Shown piece by piece: positions 1 to 7,862 of a DNA stretch of 7,862 nt (positions are counted from its first letter, which is position 1; the number at the start of each line of letters is the position of its first letter). Below the pieces are notes generated by a model that made no database searches, was not told the DNA's origin, and worked only from the letters and a program-made list of their open reading frames with translations. This stretch comes from Caldithrix sp. GTDB lineage: Bacteria; Zhuqueibacterota; Zhuqueibacteria; Oceanimicrobiales; Oceanimicrobiaceae. The DNA lies in the NCBI GenBank assembly GCA_004357015.1, contig SMXE01000201.1, positions 1 to 7,862 on the forward strand. Direction: 5' to 3'. Position numbers and translations under genes: made by a program.

Positions 1-804
1 GCCGGCGTCTCTCTCAACCGGATATTGCTGCCGCTTTTTACACTCAGCGTGGCTATGAGCATGGCCGCGTTCGTGTTTAACGATCGCGCGGTGCCGGCAG
101 CGAGCCGGAAGAAATCAGAGATTGAGATGCAGTATCTCGATGCGCAGAAAAAGTATTCCAAAACGCGCATTGAAAACCTTTTCCTGCGTGACAGCCTCGA
201 CCGTAGAGTTTTCATCAAGCGATTCGATACCGGCAGCAATATCGCTCACCAGGTGACGATTCAGAAATACCAGGGCAACCGTATTGTCGAGCGACTGGAT
301 GCACAAACCATGAATTGGGTCAACGGCACTTGGGTGCTGAGCAATGGCTACCGGCGGAAGTTCGAGAACGGGCGGGAAGATGCTGAGCGTTTCGCAAGCC
401 TCAGGGATGAATCTCTTACATTTACACCGGAGGAGCTGCTGGAGAAACAGGCAGATCCGGAATACATGTCGTCTGCCGAACTGAATAAATTTATCCGGGA
501 TGTGGAGAGAAACGGCGGGGATCCCAAAAAATGGCTGGTGAGCCTTCATTTCGGCTACGCCCAGCCATTTGCAATTTTTATCCTGGTGCTTATGGGCAGT
601 CCCATCGCGGCGAGCAAGAACCGCAGCGGCGCCGTTTTCGGGCTGATCATCAGTACGATGATCTACCTGCTTTATTTCGGAATCAGCCGCCTGGTTCAGA
701 CCCTCGGAGAAATTGGCATTTTGCAGCCATTGCATGCCGCCTGGCTGACAAATGCCATCTTTCTGGTGGCTGGTCTGGTCTTGCTCGCGTTAATGCGGAA
801 GTAG
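1..804 (+). CDS. LptF/LptG-family LPS export permease, C-terminal part (5' truncated by window edge)
   Basis: The frame is open from base 1 to a TAG at 802-804, giving 267 visible residues; the true start lies to the left. The visible part opens with the end of an N-terminal membrane bundle (about residues 5-26, 'SLNRILLPLFTLSVAMS'). A soluble beta-rich region follows (about 30-177) with a 'NGTWVLSNGYRRKF' stretch typical of the periplasmic jellyroll domain. Three hydrophobic segments come last (about 184-204, 210-233, 245-265), ending 'LVLLALMRK'. This is the usual layout of LptF/LptG, which pair with the LptB ATPase in the inner membrane and feed lipopolysaccharide to the LptC/LptA bridge. 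The W-N-G jellyroll motif and the 'HAAWLTNAIFL' last helix lean toward LptG, but the two paralogues cannot be separated safely from this half. No partner gene is visible. Its stop lies 3 nt from the stop of the opposing gene. Confidence 0.9.
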   Translation, partial: AGVSLNRILLPLFTLSVAMSMAAFVFNDRAVPAASRKKSEIEMQYLDAQKKYSKTRIENLFLRDSLDRRVFIKRFDTGSNIAHQVTIQKYQGNRIVERLDAQTMNWVNGTWVLSNGYRRKFENGREDAERFASLRDESLTFTPEELLEKQADPEYMSSAELNKFIRDVERNGGDPKKWLVSLHFGYAQPFAIFILVLMGSPIAASKNRSGAVFGLIISTMIYLLYFGISRLVQTLGEIGILQPLHAAWLTNAIFLVAGLVLLALMRK

Positions 805-807
805 CCG

Positions 808-2070
808 CTACAGCCGCAACATCCAGCTAAAGGCGAGACTCACCTCCTTGCCGGAGAAAGATGCGTCCTGTACCGCCAAGGCAAAATCCCATACGAGCAG
901 TCCAAAATCCAACCCAAAGCCGGCAGACGTTGTCAGGCCGCGCTTGCCGCCAAGTGCCACGCCGGTGCGCAGCGGCAAAAGCGGAATGATACGGAGTTCT
1001 GCACCCACGGAAACACGCGGCGACTTGGTGGAGGACACAGACTCCTCAAAACCCTGAGTCAAGTTCACCGCAAAGGTGAAATTGCGGCCCGTGCGCGCAA
1101 TGCCAAAACGAAGCTGACGCGGCAGATGCGAGTTGAAGCCTTCTATTTCATAGGTTGAATCGCTGTCCACGAAAACAGAATCGAACCCTGCCTCGCCAAT
1201 TTTTTGCACGGTCACCGAATCAGCGGTGAAGCCAAATTCGTGCCGCTTGGCGTCGGTTTTCCAGTTGATGTTGCTGTAAACGTTGGCCACGCTCATGCTG
1301 AGGGTCCACGATCTGGTTGGCCTGGCCGCCACCCCGAAGTCAAGTCCGAAGCCGTCACCCCCGAGCGAGCTTTCAAATACCAGCTTGCCACTGCCGTGTA
1401 AGCCATCTATGTCGGTGGTGAGTGAGCCGCTGAGTTCGCGCAGACGTCCGTTGGCAATGCCGTGAATGTATCTGCCCGTTACGCCGACGGCAAACTCATG
1501 CATGCTCGCCATTTTGAGACGAAAGCCCTTGGAGACGGCGACACTGGCAAAGCCCGAGCCGTCTGCACGGGAGTCCCTGAAATCGTAGTTCCTGCCGAAC
1601 TGATTGCCATACAGAAACAACTCGGCAGCATCTTTGGAAACGTTGAGGTCCGAAAATTCAAACCCGGAAAAAATGATGGCAAAAGTGCCGAAGGAAAAGC
1701 CGAGCGCCTGAAGCTCCGCGTCCACTTCGCCGGTGAGCCCTGTCTCCGGAATGGAATCCAGGATATCCTGTTTGTCCTCTTCGTTCAGATAACTTCCGTT
1801 ATATTTCAGATATTGGTCGTAAGTAAAACCATTGTTGTTCAAGCTGACGCCCACCGACAGAAGGTTGATCGTGTAGGCATTTTTGTTGCGCAGGCCGAGG
1901 TTGGCCGGATTCCAGATTGGCGATTCAACCCCGGCAGCCAGTGCCGTGTAAGCCCCGGCCATCGACATACTCCGGGCGTTGGAAAGTCCTTCCTGGGCGT
2001 TTGCCTGAACAATGAAAAAGTTGAGTGCGAAAAGTACGAGCCAGTTCCTAAAATCAAAAATTGGCATCAT
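808..2070 (-). CDS. Outer-membrane beta-barrel protein, DUF5723/PorV-like
   Basis: This gene encodes about 420 residues. Residues 1-25 form a Sec signal peptide with a hydrophobic core and an 'ANA' cleavage site before Gln26. The mature protein begins with an 'ARSMSMAGAYTALA' then 'SPIWNPANLGL' pattern (about residues 32-60). This is the N-terminal hallmark of a group of barrels related to DUF5723, PorV and FadL-like proteins. The rest alternates short hydrophobic strands with polar, Asp/Ser/Gly-rich turns, as expected for an outer-membrane barrel, and ends on the strand 'VSLAFSWMLRL'. The start at 2070 is chosen because AGGGAGG lies 5 nt upstream; the second ATG at 2067 is equally possible. 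An in-frame ATG at 2103 would overlap the upstream gene, lacks a good ribosome site and would hide the signal peptide. The gene follows the lipoprotein gene by 16 nt, so the two are probably co-transcribed. Substrate or role is unknown; family membership is from memory of the motif. Confidence 0.8.
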   Translation of the reverse strand: MMPIFDFRNWLVLFALNFFIVQANAQEGLSNARSMSMAGAYTALAAGVESPIWNPANLGLRNKNAYTINLLSVGVSLNNNGFTYDQYLKYNGSYLNEEDKQDILDSIPETGLTGEVDAELQALGFSFGTFAIIFSGFEFSDLNVSKDAAELFLYGNQFGRNYDFRDSRADGSGFASVAVSKGFRLKMASMHEFAVGVTGRYIHGIANGRLRELSGSLTTDIDGLHGSGKLVFESSLGGDGFGLDFGVAARPTRSWTLSMSVANVYSNINWKTDAKRHEFGFTADSVTVQKIGEAGFDSVFVDSDSTYEIEGFNSHLPRQLRFGIARTGRNFTFAVNLTQGFEESVSSTKSPRVSVGAELRIIPLLPLRTGVALGGKRGLTTSAGFGLDFGLLVWDFALAVQDASFSGKEVSLAFSWMLRL

Positions 2071-2082
2071 GCAGTCCTCCCT
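2068..2082 (-). promoter_or_regulatory. Ribosome binding site that fixes the barrel gene start
   Basis: On the minus strand AGGGAGG (2082-2076) stands 5 nt before the ATG at 2070-2068 and 8 nt before the next in-frame ATG at 2067. It lies in the 16-nt gap after the TAA of the lipoprotein gene (2089-2087), slightly touching it in spacing but not overlapping the stop. It favours 2070/2067 over the longer reading from 2103. Confidence 0.7.
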
Positions 2083-2086
2083 GATG

Positions 2087-4162
2087 TTAGTCCCCGTTGA
2101 CATTTACTTTGATTATTGTGTAGGCCTTTATTTCAATAAAATCACTGGCCCGTACTTTGATAAACTGATTGTTGGTTCCTTCAAGAAAAACGCGCACGCC
2201 GGAATACAGTGGGGTTCGCAGAAAGGTTTGCATCTGTTCCTCGGTCAGGTCAAATGTAAACTCCGTGACCTTCGGCGTCCTTACGTATCCTTCTTGGTCC
2301 ATCGTTGGCGCCGCCGCCCCGAATGGACCGATGCGCAACAGGGGTTGTTCAAACACGAGCGAGGAATCCAGGTCGCCGAACACAACTTCGACGGTGGCGC
2401 CTATCGGCAGGTGGTTGGTCACCTCGGTAAAAAACGCGCCGTTGGCCAGGTGTTTGATGATATTCTCTCGGACATCTTCGTCGATCTCGATATCCGCGAC
2501 GTCTGAGTCGATGGTCTGCGCCGGAAGCCGAAATGAAAACGGCGCTGTGATCTTTACGACGCCATCCACAAAGTCATCCTTGGTGACGGTCCCAATCCAG
2601 TCCGGGTCGCCGAGCGTAAACTTGCCGGCTATCTTCACAAGGTTTGGAAGAATGCTGATGAATTCATTTATGTTGCTGTTTTGCTGGTCCAGAATGATGA
2701 TTCGTGTTGAAGGCACACCCGGCTGATCCGCCGCCTCGATCATCTCATTGACGCTCAGATAAGAAACGCCACCCTTTTCATTTTGCCCCTCGATGGTCAG
2801 GGAGATGTTGGTCGGGAAATTGATGGTTGTGTTGAGCACTAACTCAAGACGCGCAGTCTCGAAAAAGATGCTGTCCAGATCGGCTGGAATATCAAACTCG
2901 ATGTCGTCCTGTGAAATGTCGATATCCTGCTGGCCGAGCTTGCCGGTGATGCTGGCAAAGCGCATGTCCCTGACGCTGAAGGCAGCGCCCATGACGTCGG
3001 TGGCACGGACAAGCGCCATTTGATCGCCAGTGTCAATCGTGCGGGCTCTCCATCTGAAACGAATCTGCTGCTGGGTGAAATCAGCCATCTGGGGCCGCAG
3101 GGTAAAGTTCGCAAGGTTGATGGTGTTGGAGACATTTGTGTTTCGCCGTACGAAAAAGGAGTCCACTAAAACAACTCCGGCCATATCAATAAAGTCCGGC
3201 AATTCGTAGCGAATCCATGCATCCAGCGGCATACCGCCGGTAACCTGCAGCAAAATCATGCCGTTGTCCACGACAGCTTCCACCACTGAAACCGAATCGC
3301 TGATTGTGACAAAGTCCTCATTGGAGACTGTCTGTGACGGGACTTTCGCCAGCGCTTCAGACGCTGTAAGCTCACTAATCTCGCCAGACATATCGTACCG
3401 GCTGCTTGCATCCACCAGCACCGGGTTGCCGCCGCTGCCGGGTGACGCGCCAACCATTCGGATGGAGAGGCTGTTCGGCAGCCTCTTGCCGGCCAGATCC
3501 TTTGAAAAACTCGATGTCGTACCAGGGTCGATCTGGATGGGGTTAGATATTGTCACGATCAACGTATCCGCGAAAGTATCCCAAACTTCGACGGTAATAG
3601 GACTTCCCAACGGAATGATTAGATTGTTGGTAACACGAATGGTAATGTTGCCGGATTCGATGACCACATAAGCGAAATTATCATAGGCGTTCATCGGCTT
3701 TTTCGCTGTGGCAAAGTTGAAACCGGGAATGATCACCGTTTGGCCGTGCAGTGCGTCTGCACCGGGGTAGATCTCACGCAGTTCGACGCTGACGAATTCC
3801 GCCCCGGGCGCGTCTATCGTGAACGTCCCTAATTGCATCGAGAATGTATCATTCATATCGTCGATATCGAGCTGGTCTCCGACCGTGTACGCGTCCAGGT
3901 CGGATGATTGCTCGAAGAACAGGGTGCCGGTGGAATCCGAACCGATGGCGTCTTCTTCGTCTGCGATTTCTGCCATGGTGTAGACTTTGCTGATCAGCGG
4001 AATAGCAACGTCAACGTCCCAGGACGGGGCGCTGGGCTTTTCAAGTGCGCAACCGAAAATGCTCGACAAGAGCAGCATCCCGGCCAGAAACACTGACGAA
4101 CTTTGAGTCATAGATTGTTTGCTTGCCTTGCCGCAACAGCGGATGTGTACATATCTCTCCAT
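2087..4162 (-). CDS. Large repeat-built lipoprotein of unknown function
   Basis: This gene encodes 691 residues from the ATG at 4162. I do not recognise a named family. The N-terminus has a basic, Cys-containing stretch, a hydrophobic core ('VFLAGMLLLSSIFGC') and a lipobox ending at Cys38 (I-F-G-C), so the mature protein should be lipid-anchored. After the anchor comes 'PSWDVDVAIPLISKVYT' (about 46-62), which I loosely associate with lipoproteins of FCB-group bacteria. The remainder is Asp/Thr/Ile/Val-rich and beta-like, without catalytic motifs. A recurring segment of the type 'VTNxLPIGxxVEV' occurs near residues 179-193, 307-321, 443-457 and 582-596. Copies 2 and 4 are preceded by 'KVPSQTV' and 'RLPAQTI', and copies 3 and 4 share a Q-x-I-D...D-I-E-[IF]-D run, so it looks like a four-unit repeat protein. 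It is followed at 16 nt by an outer-membrane barrel gene, suggesting a shared envelope role. A shorter start at 4111 would give a more standard signal peptide. Confidence 0.75.
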   Translation of the reverse strand: MERYVHIRCCGKASKQSMTQSSSVFLAGMLLLSSIFGCALEKPSAPSWDVDVAIPLISKVYTMAEIADEEDAIGSDSTGTLFFEQSSDLDAYTVGDQLDIDDMNDTFSMQLGTFTIDAPGAEFVSVELREIYPGADALHGQTVIIPGFNFATAKKPMNAYDNFAYVVIESGNITIRVTNNLIIPLGSPITVEVWDTFADTLIVTISNPIQIDPGTTSSFSKDLAGKRLPNSLSIRMVGASPGSGGNPVLVDASSRYDMSGEISELTASEALAKVPSQTVSNEDFVTISDSVSVVEAVVDNGMILLQVTGGMPLDAWIRYELPDFIDMAGVVLVDSFFVRRNTNVSNTINLANFTLRPQMADFTQQQIRFRWRARTIDTGDQMALVRATDVMGAAFSVRDMRFASITGKLGQQDIDISQDDIEFDIPADLDSIFFETARLELVLNTTINFPTNISLTIEGQNEKGGVSYLSVNEMIEAADQPGVPSTRIIILDQQNSNINEFISILPNLVKIAGKFTLGDPDWIGTVTKDDFVDGVVKITAPFSFRLPAQTIDSDVADIEIDEDVRENIIKHLANGAFFTEVTNHLPIGATVEVVFGDLDSSLVFEQPLLRIGPFGAAAPTMDQEGYVRTPKVTEFTFDLTEEQMQTFLRTPLYSGVRVFLEGTNNQFIKVRASDFIEIKAYTIIKVNVNGD

Positions 4163-4177
4163 TGTGTTCCTCACCAA
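4160..4177 (-). promoter_or_regulatory. Ribosome binding site and alternative starts of the lipoprotein gene
   Basis: On the minus strand GTGAGG (4174-4169) lies 6 nt before the ATG at 4162-4160, which supports that start. The frame also offers a TTG at 4177, which would place the putative ribosome site inside the coding region. A further ATG at 4111 gives a compact 21-residue signal peptide but has only AAGG about 14 nt upstream. The choice changes the signal-peptide length, not the mature protein. Confidence 0.5.
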
Positions 4178-4367
4178 TTAACTTCATGTTAAATGATTTT
4201 GTGGGATGGATCTTAGTTGTTAATTTATTCGGTCAGCGGTGAGGCGGACTTTAGAGAAATGTTACATTGGGGTAAAAAAAGTTTCAGTAATGGAATATAT
4301 ATGCAGGGCTAATCCACGAAGGTCGGTTGGTCGTGCTCTCATGTGGAGCAAATTGGTGCACCGGAGG

Positions 4368-4649
4368 GTAACCATTCAGCTTTTGGCTGCTGGCTTTTGG
4401 TTGTTGGTCTTGAGCTTGCTGATAAAGGTTAGTTGTCATCTCTTGTTCTTGGTTCTACTGTTCAAAAGTAACTTCTACCTAAATTGAGCGATTGGCTTTT
4501 GCATTAACTTTTAGCTGATAAAATTCAATTAGTTACAATGGTTATTGTACATCGCCCGACAGGTAAATGATATTCACAACGTAACTTCTAAAAATTAAAA
4601 GCCAATGGCTAATAGCCAACAGTTACATGCCAATAGCTGAATAGGTTAC
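4368..4649. repeat. Imperfect inverted repeat, possible MITE-like element
   Basis: The left end reads GTAACCATTCAGCTTTTGGC (4368-4387). The reverse complement of the right end (4649-4629) differs from it by one extra T and one T-to-A change, so 19 of 21 aligned columns agree. After a 7-nt insertion in the right arm the match continues more loosely: 4388-4407 against the complement of 4621-4602 agrees at 14 of 20. The enclosed ~190 bp contains GTAACTTCTA twice in direct orientation. No transposase is present and no clear target-site duplication is visible at the edges. A small non-autonomous element is possible, but so is lineage-typical low-complexity intergenic DNA that happens to occur in both orientations. 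Confidence 0.45.
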
Positions 4650-4732
4650 AGCAGAGGTGGCTGAAGCGCGGGGTGGTGTGAATGAAGGTGCAACAGGATG
4701 TTGCGTTAGAGAATTGTGTTTCTGCAATCAGA

Positions 4733-4760
4733 TGCGACGCACTTTCGAAAGTACGTCGCA
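4733..4760. repeat. 28-nt palindrome 11 nt after the ahcY stop
   Basis: TGCGACG (4733-4739) pairs with CGTCGCA (4754-4760). The core ACTTTCGAAAGT (4741-4752) is itself a perfect 12-bp palindrome. Only the pair 4740/4753 (C with A) fails, so 13 of 14 pairs form. In ahcY mRNA it would fold into a strong hairpin. No U-run follows on the minus strand, so it is not a standard intrinsic terminator. It may instead protect the 3' end of the transcript, act in a Rho-type termination region, bind a dimeric protein as DNA, or be a dispersed palindromic repeat. Confidence 0.75.
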
Positions 4761-4771
4761 CGTTCGGGGAA

Positions 4772-6068
<1,297 letters not shown>

Positions 6069-6071
6069 TGA

Positions 6072-7208
6072 TTAGCCTTTTGCCATTACGCTGGCTTTGT
6101 CGATTTCTTCCCAGGTGAATCCTTCGCCGTCTCTGCCGAAATGCCCGTAGGCTGCTGTCTTTTTGTAAATCGGGCGGCGCAGGTCGAGCATCTCTATGAT
6201 GCCTTTGGGCGTGAGTGCAAAGTTTTTTCTCACCAGACTGGCGATCTCTTGTTCCGGCATCTTGCCGGTGCCGAAGGTTTCGACGCGAACCGAGACCGGC
6301 TCTGCTACGCCGATGGCGTAGGCGAGCTGAAGTTCACACTTCTCCGCCAGCCCGGCAGCCACGATGTTCTTCGCGACATAGCGCGCCGCATAAGTTGCTG
6401 AGCGATCTACCTTGGTGGGATCTTTACCGGAAAAGGCGCCGCCGCCGTGCCGGCCGTAACCACCATACGTGTCCACGATGATCTTTCTGCCGGTGAGTCC
6501 GGTGTCGCCGTGCGGGCCGCCAACCACGAAACGGCCAGTCGGGTTGATGTGGTAAACAATGTTGTTTTCGTCATAAAAATCCGACGGCAGGACCGGTTTG
6601 ATGACCTTCTCCGTGACTTCGTTGCGAATGGTTTCCTGATCCACATCCGGGTCATGCTGTGTGGAAATCACGACCGTGTCCACTCTGACCGGACGGCCAT
6701 CTTCGTAGCGAACGCTTACCTGCGACTTGCCATCGGGACGGATAAAAGGCATCGTGCCATCCTTTCGTACCTGCGCCAGACGGCGTGTAAGCTTGTGGGC
6801 CAGCACGATTGGCAGGGGCATGAACTCTGGCGTCTCATTGGTGGCGTAGCCGAACATCATGCCCTGGTCGCCGGCGCCGTCTTTGTCCACGCCCATGGCA
6901 ATATCAGGCGACTGAGTTTGAATGGTGTTCAGGATTGCGCAGGTCAAATAATCGAATCCAAAACTGGCGTCGGTGTAGCCGATCTCTTTGATGATTCCCC
7001 GCACCAAAGTTGGAATTTCCACGTACGTTTTGGTCGTGATTTCTCCGCCGACCATCACCAGGCCTGTTGTGACGTAGGTCTCGCACGCTACGCGGCCGTA
7101 CGGGTCGTCCTGCAAAATGGCGTCAAGAACGCCATCAGAAATCTGGTCGGCGATTTTATCCGGATGACCTTCCGTCACCGACTCAGAAGTGAAAAGCATA
7201 GAAGACAT
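6072..7208 (-). CDS. metK: S-adenosylmethionine synthetase (methionine adenosyltransferase)
   Basis: The complete 378-residue enzyme is close to the usual bacterial length of about 384. It makes S-adenosylmethionine from ATP and methionine, releasing phosphate and pyrophosphate. It starts '[18 protein letters not shown]', with His15 and Asp17 at the phosphate/Mg site. The first family signature '[12 protein letters not shown]' is at 111-122 and the P-loop-like '[16 protein letters not shown]' at 255-270. '[10 protein letters not shown]' (233-242) and the C-terminal 'YGHFGRD' are also present. The ATG at 7208 directly follows the TAA of the upstream phosphatase-family gene (TAAATG), with AAGGAG 7 nt upstream inside that gene, so translation of the two is probably coupled. 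ahcY follows 40 nt after its TAA, linking SAM synthesis with SAH removal. Any SAM-sensing leader would be upstream of this cluster and outside the window. Confidence 0.98.
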   Translation of the reverse strand: MSSMLFTSESVTEGHPDKIADQISDGVLDAILQDDPYGRVACETYVTTGLVMVGGEITTKTYVEIPTLVRGIIKEIGYTDASFGFDYLTCAILNTIQTQSPDIAMGVDKDGAGDQGMMFGYATNETPEFMPLPIVLAHKLTRRLAQVRKDGTMPFIRPDGKSQVSVRYEDGRPVRVDTVVISTQHDPDVDQETIRNEVTEKVIKPVLPSDFYDENNIVYHINPTGRFVVGGPHGDTGLTGRKIIVDTYGGYGRHGGGAFSGKDPTKVDRSATYAARYVAKNIVAAGLAEKCELQLAYAIGVAEPVSVRVETFGTGKMPEQEIASLVRKNFALTPKGIIEMLDLRRPIYKKTAAYGHFGRDGEGFTWEEIDKASVMAKG

Positions 7209-7862
7209 TTAGTTGCTCCTTTCGTCTTTGCTGGTTATTTGCTTGCCCTTACGGGCAATCTCGTTCAGTATTTTCCGGTGCAGCTCCCGGTTGCTGGCGA
7301 CCACGCAGGAAATGACCGCGCTTTTGCCATGCCGGATCAACAAGAACCGGTCCAGACTCTGGCCATAAGCATCCGTGATAATGCAATTGGCTTCCTGAAC
7401 AATAATGTAGGCCGCCGCAATGTCGTACGGGAACGTGCCCATTATCTGACCGCGCCCTATTACGACAAACTCAGCCTCACTCTCAGGAATGTCCTGCAGA
7501 ATTCTGGCGCCGACATCCACGTATGCGTCGAGTTGGCCGGTCACGATGCGAGTCAGCGAATAGGCCGAACTGTTGAACAGAAACGCGGCGGCGTTCATTC
7601 CTGTTGCATCGATCAGGCCGCCAAGATAGCCAAGCACGCGCTCAGTTGGCCTGCCGATGATGTCAAAACTCCAGAACATGTTCTCTATTTCGGCAGTTCC
7701 GGATGGCCGAACGCGCGGCGCACCAAACGGCCCGGTCTGCACGCCGCATCCCCGTTCCGCGTAGTGCCAGTGACCGTCCTTGATTTCAACGATCACGCCC
7801 GCCAGGAGACTACCAAAAGTCGCCACTTCAGAATAGTCGCAGAGGGCGATGGAAACCACAGC
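7209..7862 (-). CDS. Inositol monophosphatase-family protein, 5' end beyond the window
   Basis: The frame is open through the right edge, giving 217 visible residues; the N-terminal part with the DPLDGT-type metal site is missing. The visible start 'VVSIALCDY' fits the strand just after that motif. 'YAERGCGVQ' (34-42) corresponds to the family A-x-x-G-x-G segment. 'SLTRIVTGQLDAYVD' (102-116) matches the helix ending in D-x-Y. 'PYDIAAAYIIVQEA' (145-158) matches the second signature W-D-x-A-A-x-x-L-I-x-x-E-A, with Asp147 as the likely third metal ligand. Two oddities stand out: about 20 extra residues lie between 'DAYVD' and 'PYDIAA', and the usual Gly-Gly after E-A is Asn-Cys (159-160). Members dephosphorylate inositol phosphate, fructose-1,6-bisphosphate, PAP or related small molecules in a Mg-dependent way; the substrate here cannot be told. 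It is the first visible gene of the metK-ahcY cluster. Confidence 0.82.
   Translation of the reverse strand, partial: AVVSIALCDYSEVATFGSLLAGVIVEIKDGHWHYAERGCGVQTGPFGAPRVRPSGTAEIENMFWSFDIIGRPTERVLGYLGGLIDATGMNAAAFLFNSSAYSLTRIVTGQLDAYVDVGARILQDIPESEAEFVVIGRGQIMGTFPYDIAAAYIIVQEANCIITDAYGQSLDRFLLIRHGKSAVISCVVASNRELHRKILNEIARKGKQITSKDERSN

Larger units (their letters stand above)
4163..4771. other. 609-bp intergenic gap rich in degenerate repeats, no credible gene
   Basis: The gap separates the ahcY 3' end from the start of the lipoprotein gene; both genes lie on the minus strand. It is more AT-rich than its neighbours. It holds an imperfect long inverted repeat (4368-4407 with 4602-4649), a 10-bp direct repeat GTAACTTCTA (4468-4477 and 4581-4590), seven GTTAC/GTAAC words, and a 28-nt palindrome near ahcY. 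The promoter of the lipoprotein unit should lie in the part nearest 4163. The best minus-strand match I see is CTGACC (4233-4228 area) followed after 15 nt by TAAGAT, which is too weak to call. Small open frames here, such as 4239-4487 on the plus strand, are hydrophobic only because the repeats are T-rich. Confidence 0.7.

Noticed and set aside
115..735. 206-codon open frame on the minus strand opposite the permease
   Set aside because: It is antisense to a recognisable LptF/LptG protein, has no ribosome site of note, and has a composition like a shadow frame.
1462..2100. 212-codon open frame on the plus strand opposite the barrel gene
   Set aside because: It is antisense to a gene with a signal peptide and good ribosome site. 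Its residue pattern is that of a shadow frame.
4163..4260. Promoter of the lipoprotein unit
   Set aside because: The best candidate (CTGACC, 15 nt, TAAGAT) matches the sigma-70 consensus poorly and has a short spacer, and I see no Bacteroidetes-type TAnnTTTG box, so no site is called.
4239..4487. 82-codon plus-strand frame with a hydrophobic end
   Set aside because: It starts with GTG and no good ribosome site. The hydrophobic stretch comes from the T/G-rich repeat at about 4368-4430, so a small membrane protein is not supported.
4368..4649. CRISPR array
   Set aside because: The repeats are degenerate, in mixed orientation and irregularly spaced, with no constant spacer length.
4733..4760. 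Intrinsic terminator of ahcY
   Set aside because: The hairpin is strong, but the minus-strand sequence after it (TGATTGCAGAAACAC region) has no U-run, so it is reported as a palindrome instead.

Overview
The window reads as chromosomal DNA from a Gram-negative, two-membrane bacterium. The evidence is an LPS-export permease of the LptF/LptG type, a signal-peptide-bearing outer-membrane beta-barrel, and a lipoprotein with a lipobox. Base composition is balanced in the genes and more AT-rich in the one large intergenic gap. The barrel N-terminus (a 'SMAGAYTALA...PIWNPANLGL' pattern) and the lipoprotein N-terminus (a 'SWDVDVAIPLI' pattern) resemble proteins I associate with the FCB side of the tree (Calditrichota/KSB1, Ignavibacteria and relatives). 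The short AdoHcyase is of the Thermotoga/archaeal type. The phylum assignment is inference only.

Layout: (1) 1-804, plus strand: the C-terminal part of an LptF/LptG-family permease, cut by the left edge. (2) 808-4162, minus strand: a two-gene unit. A ~691-residue lipoprotein comes first, followed 16 nt later by a ~420-residue outer-membrane protein, which converges on the permease gene with only 3 nt between stop codons. (3) 4163-4771: a ~600 bp gap without a credible gene. It holds a long imperfect inverted-repeat structure, many GTTAC/GTAAC words, and a strong 28-nt palindrome just after the ahcY stop. (4) 4772-7862, minus strand: a tight three-gene cluster. An inositol-monophosphatase-family gene (5' end beyond the window) is followed by metK with no intervening base, then by ahcY after a 40-nt spacer carrying a 14-bp tandem repeat.

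Functionally, metK makes S-adenosylmethionine (SAM) and ahcY removes the S-adenosylhomocysteine (SAH) left after methyl transfer, so region 4 holds two steps of the methyl cycle plus a sugar/inositol-phosphate phosphatase relative of unknown link. Region 2 looks like an exported pair of unknown function, and is the part of the window most likely to be undescribed. Its lipoprotein appears to be built from about four copies of a ~130-residue beta-rich unit. No transposase, CRISPR array, tRNA, rRNA or recognisable riboswitch was seen.
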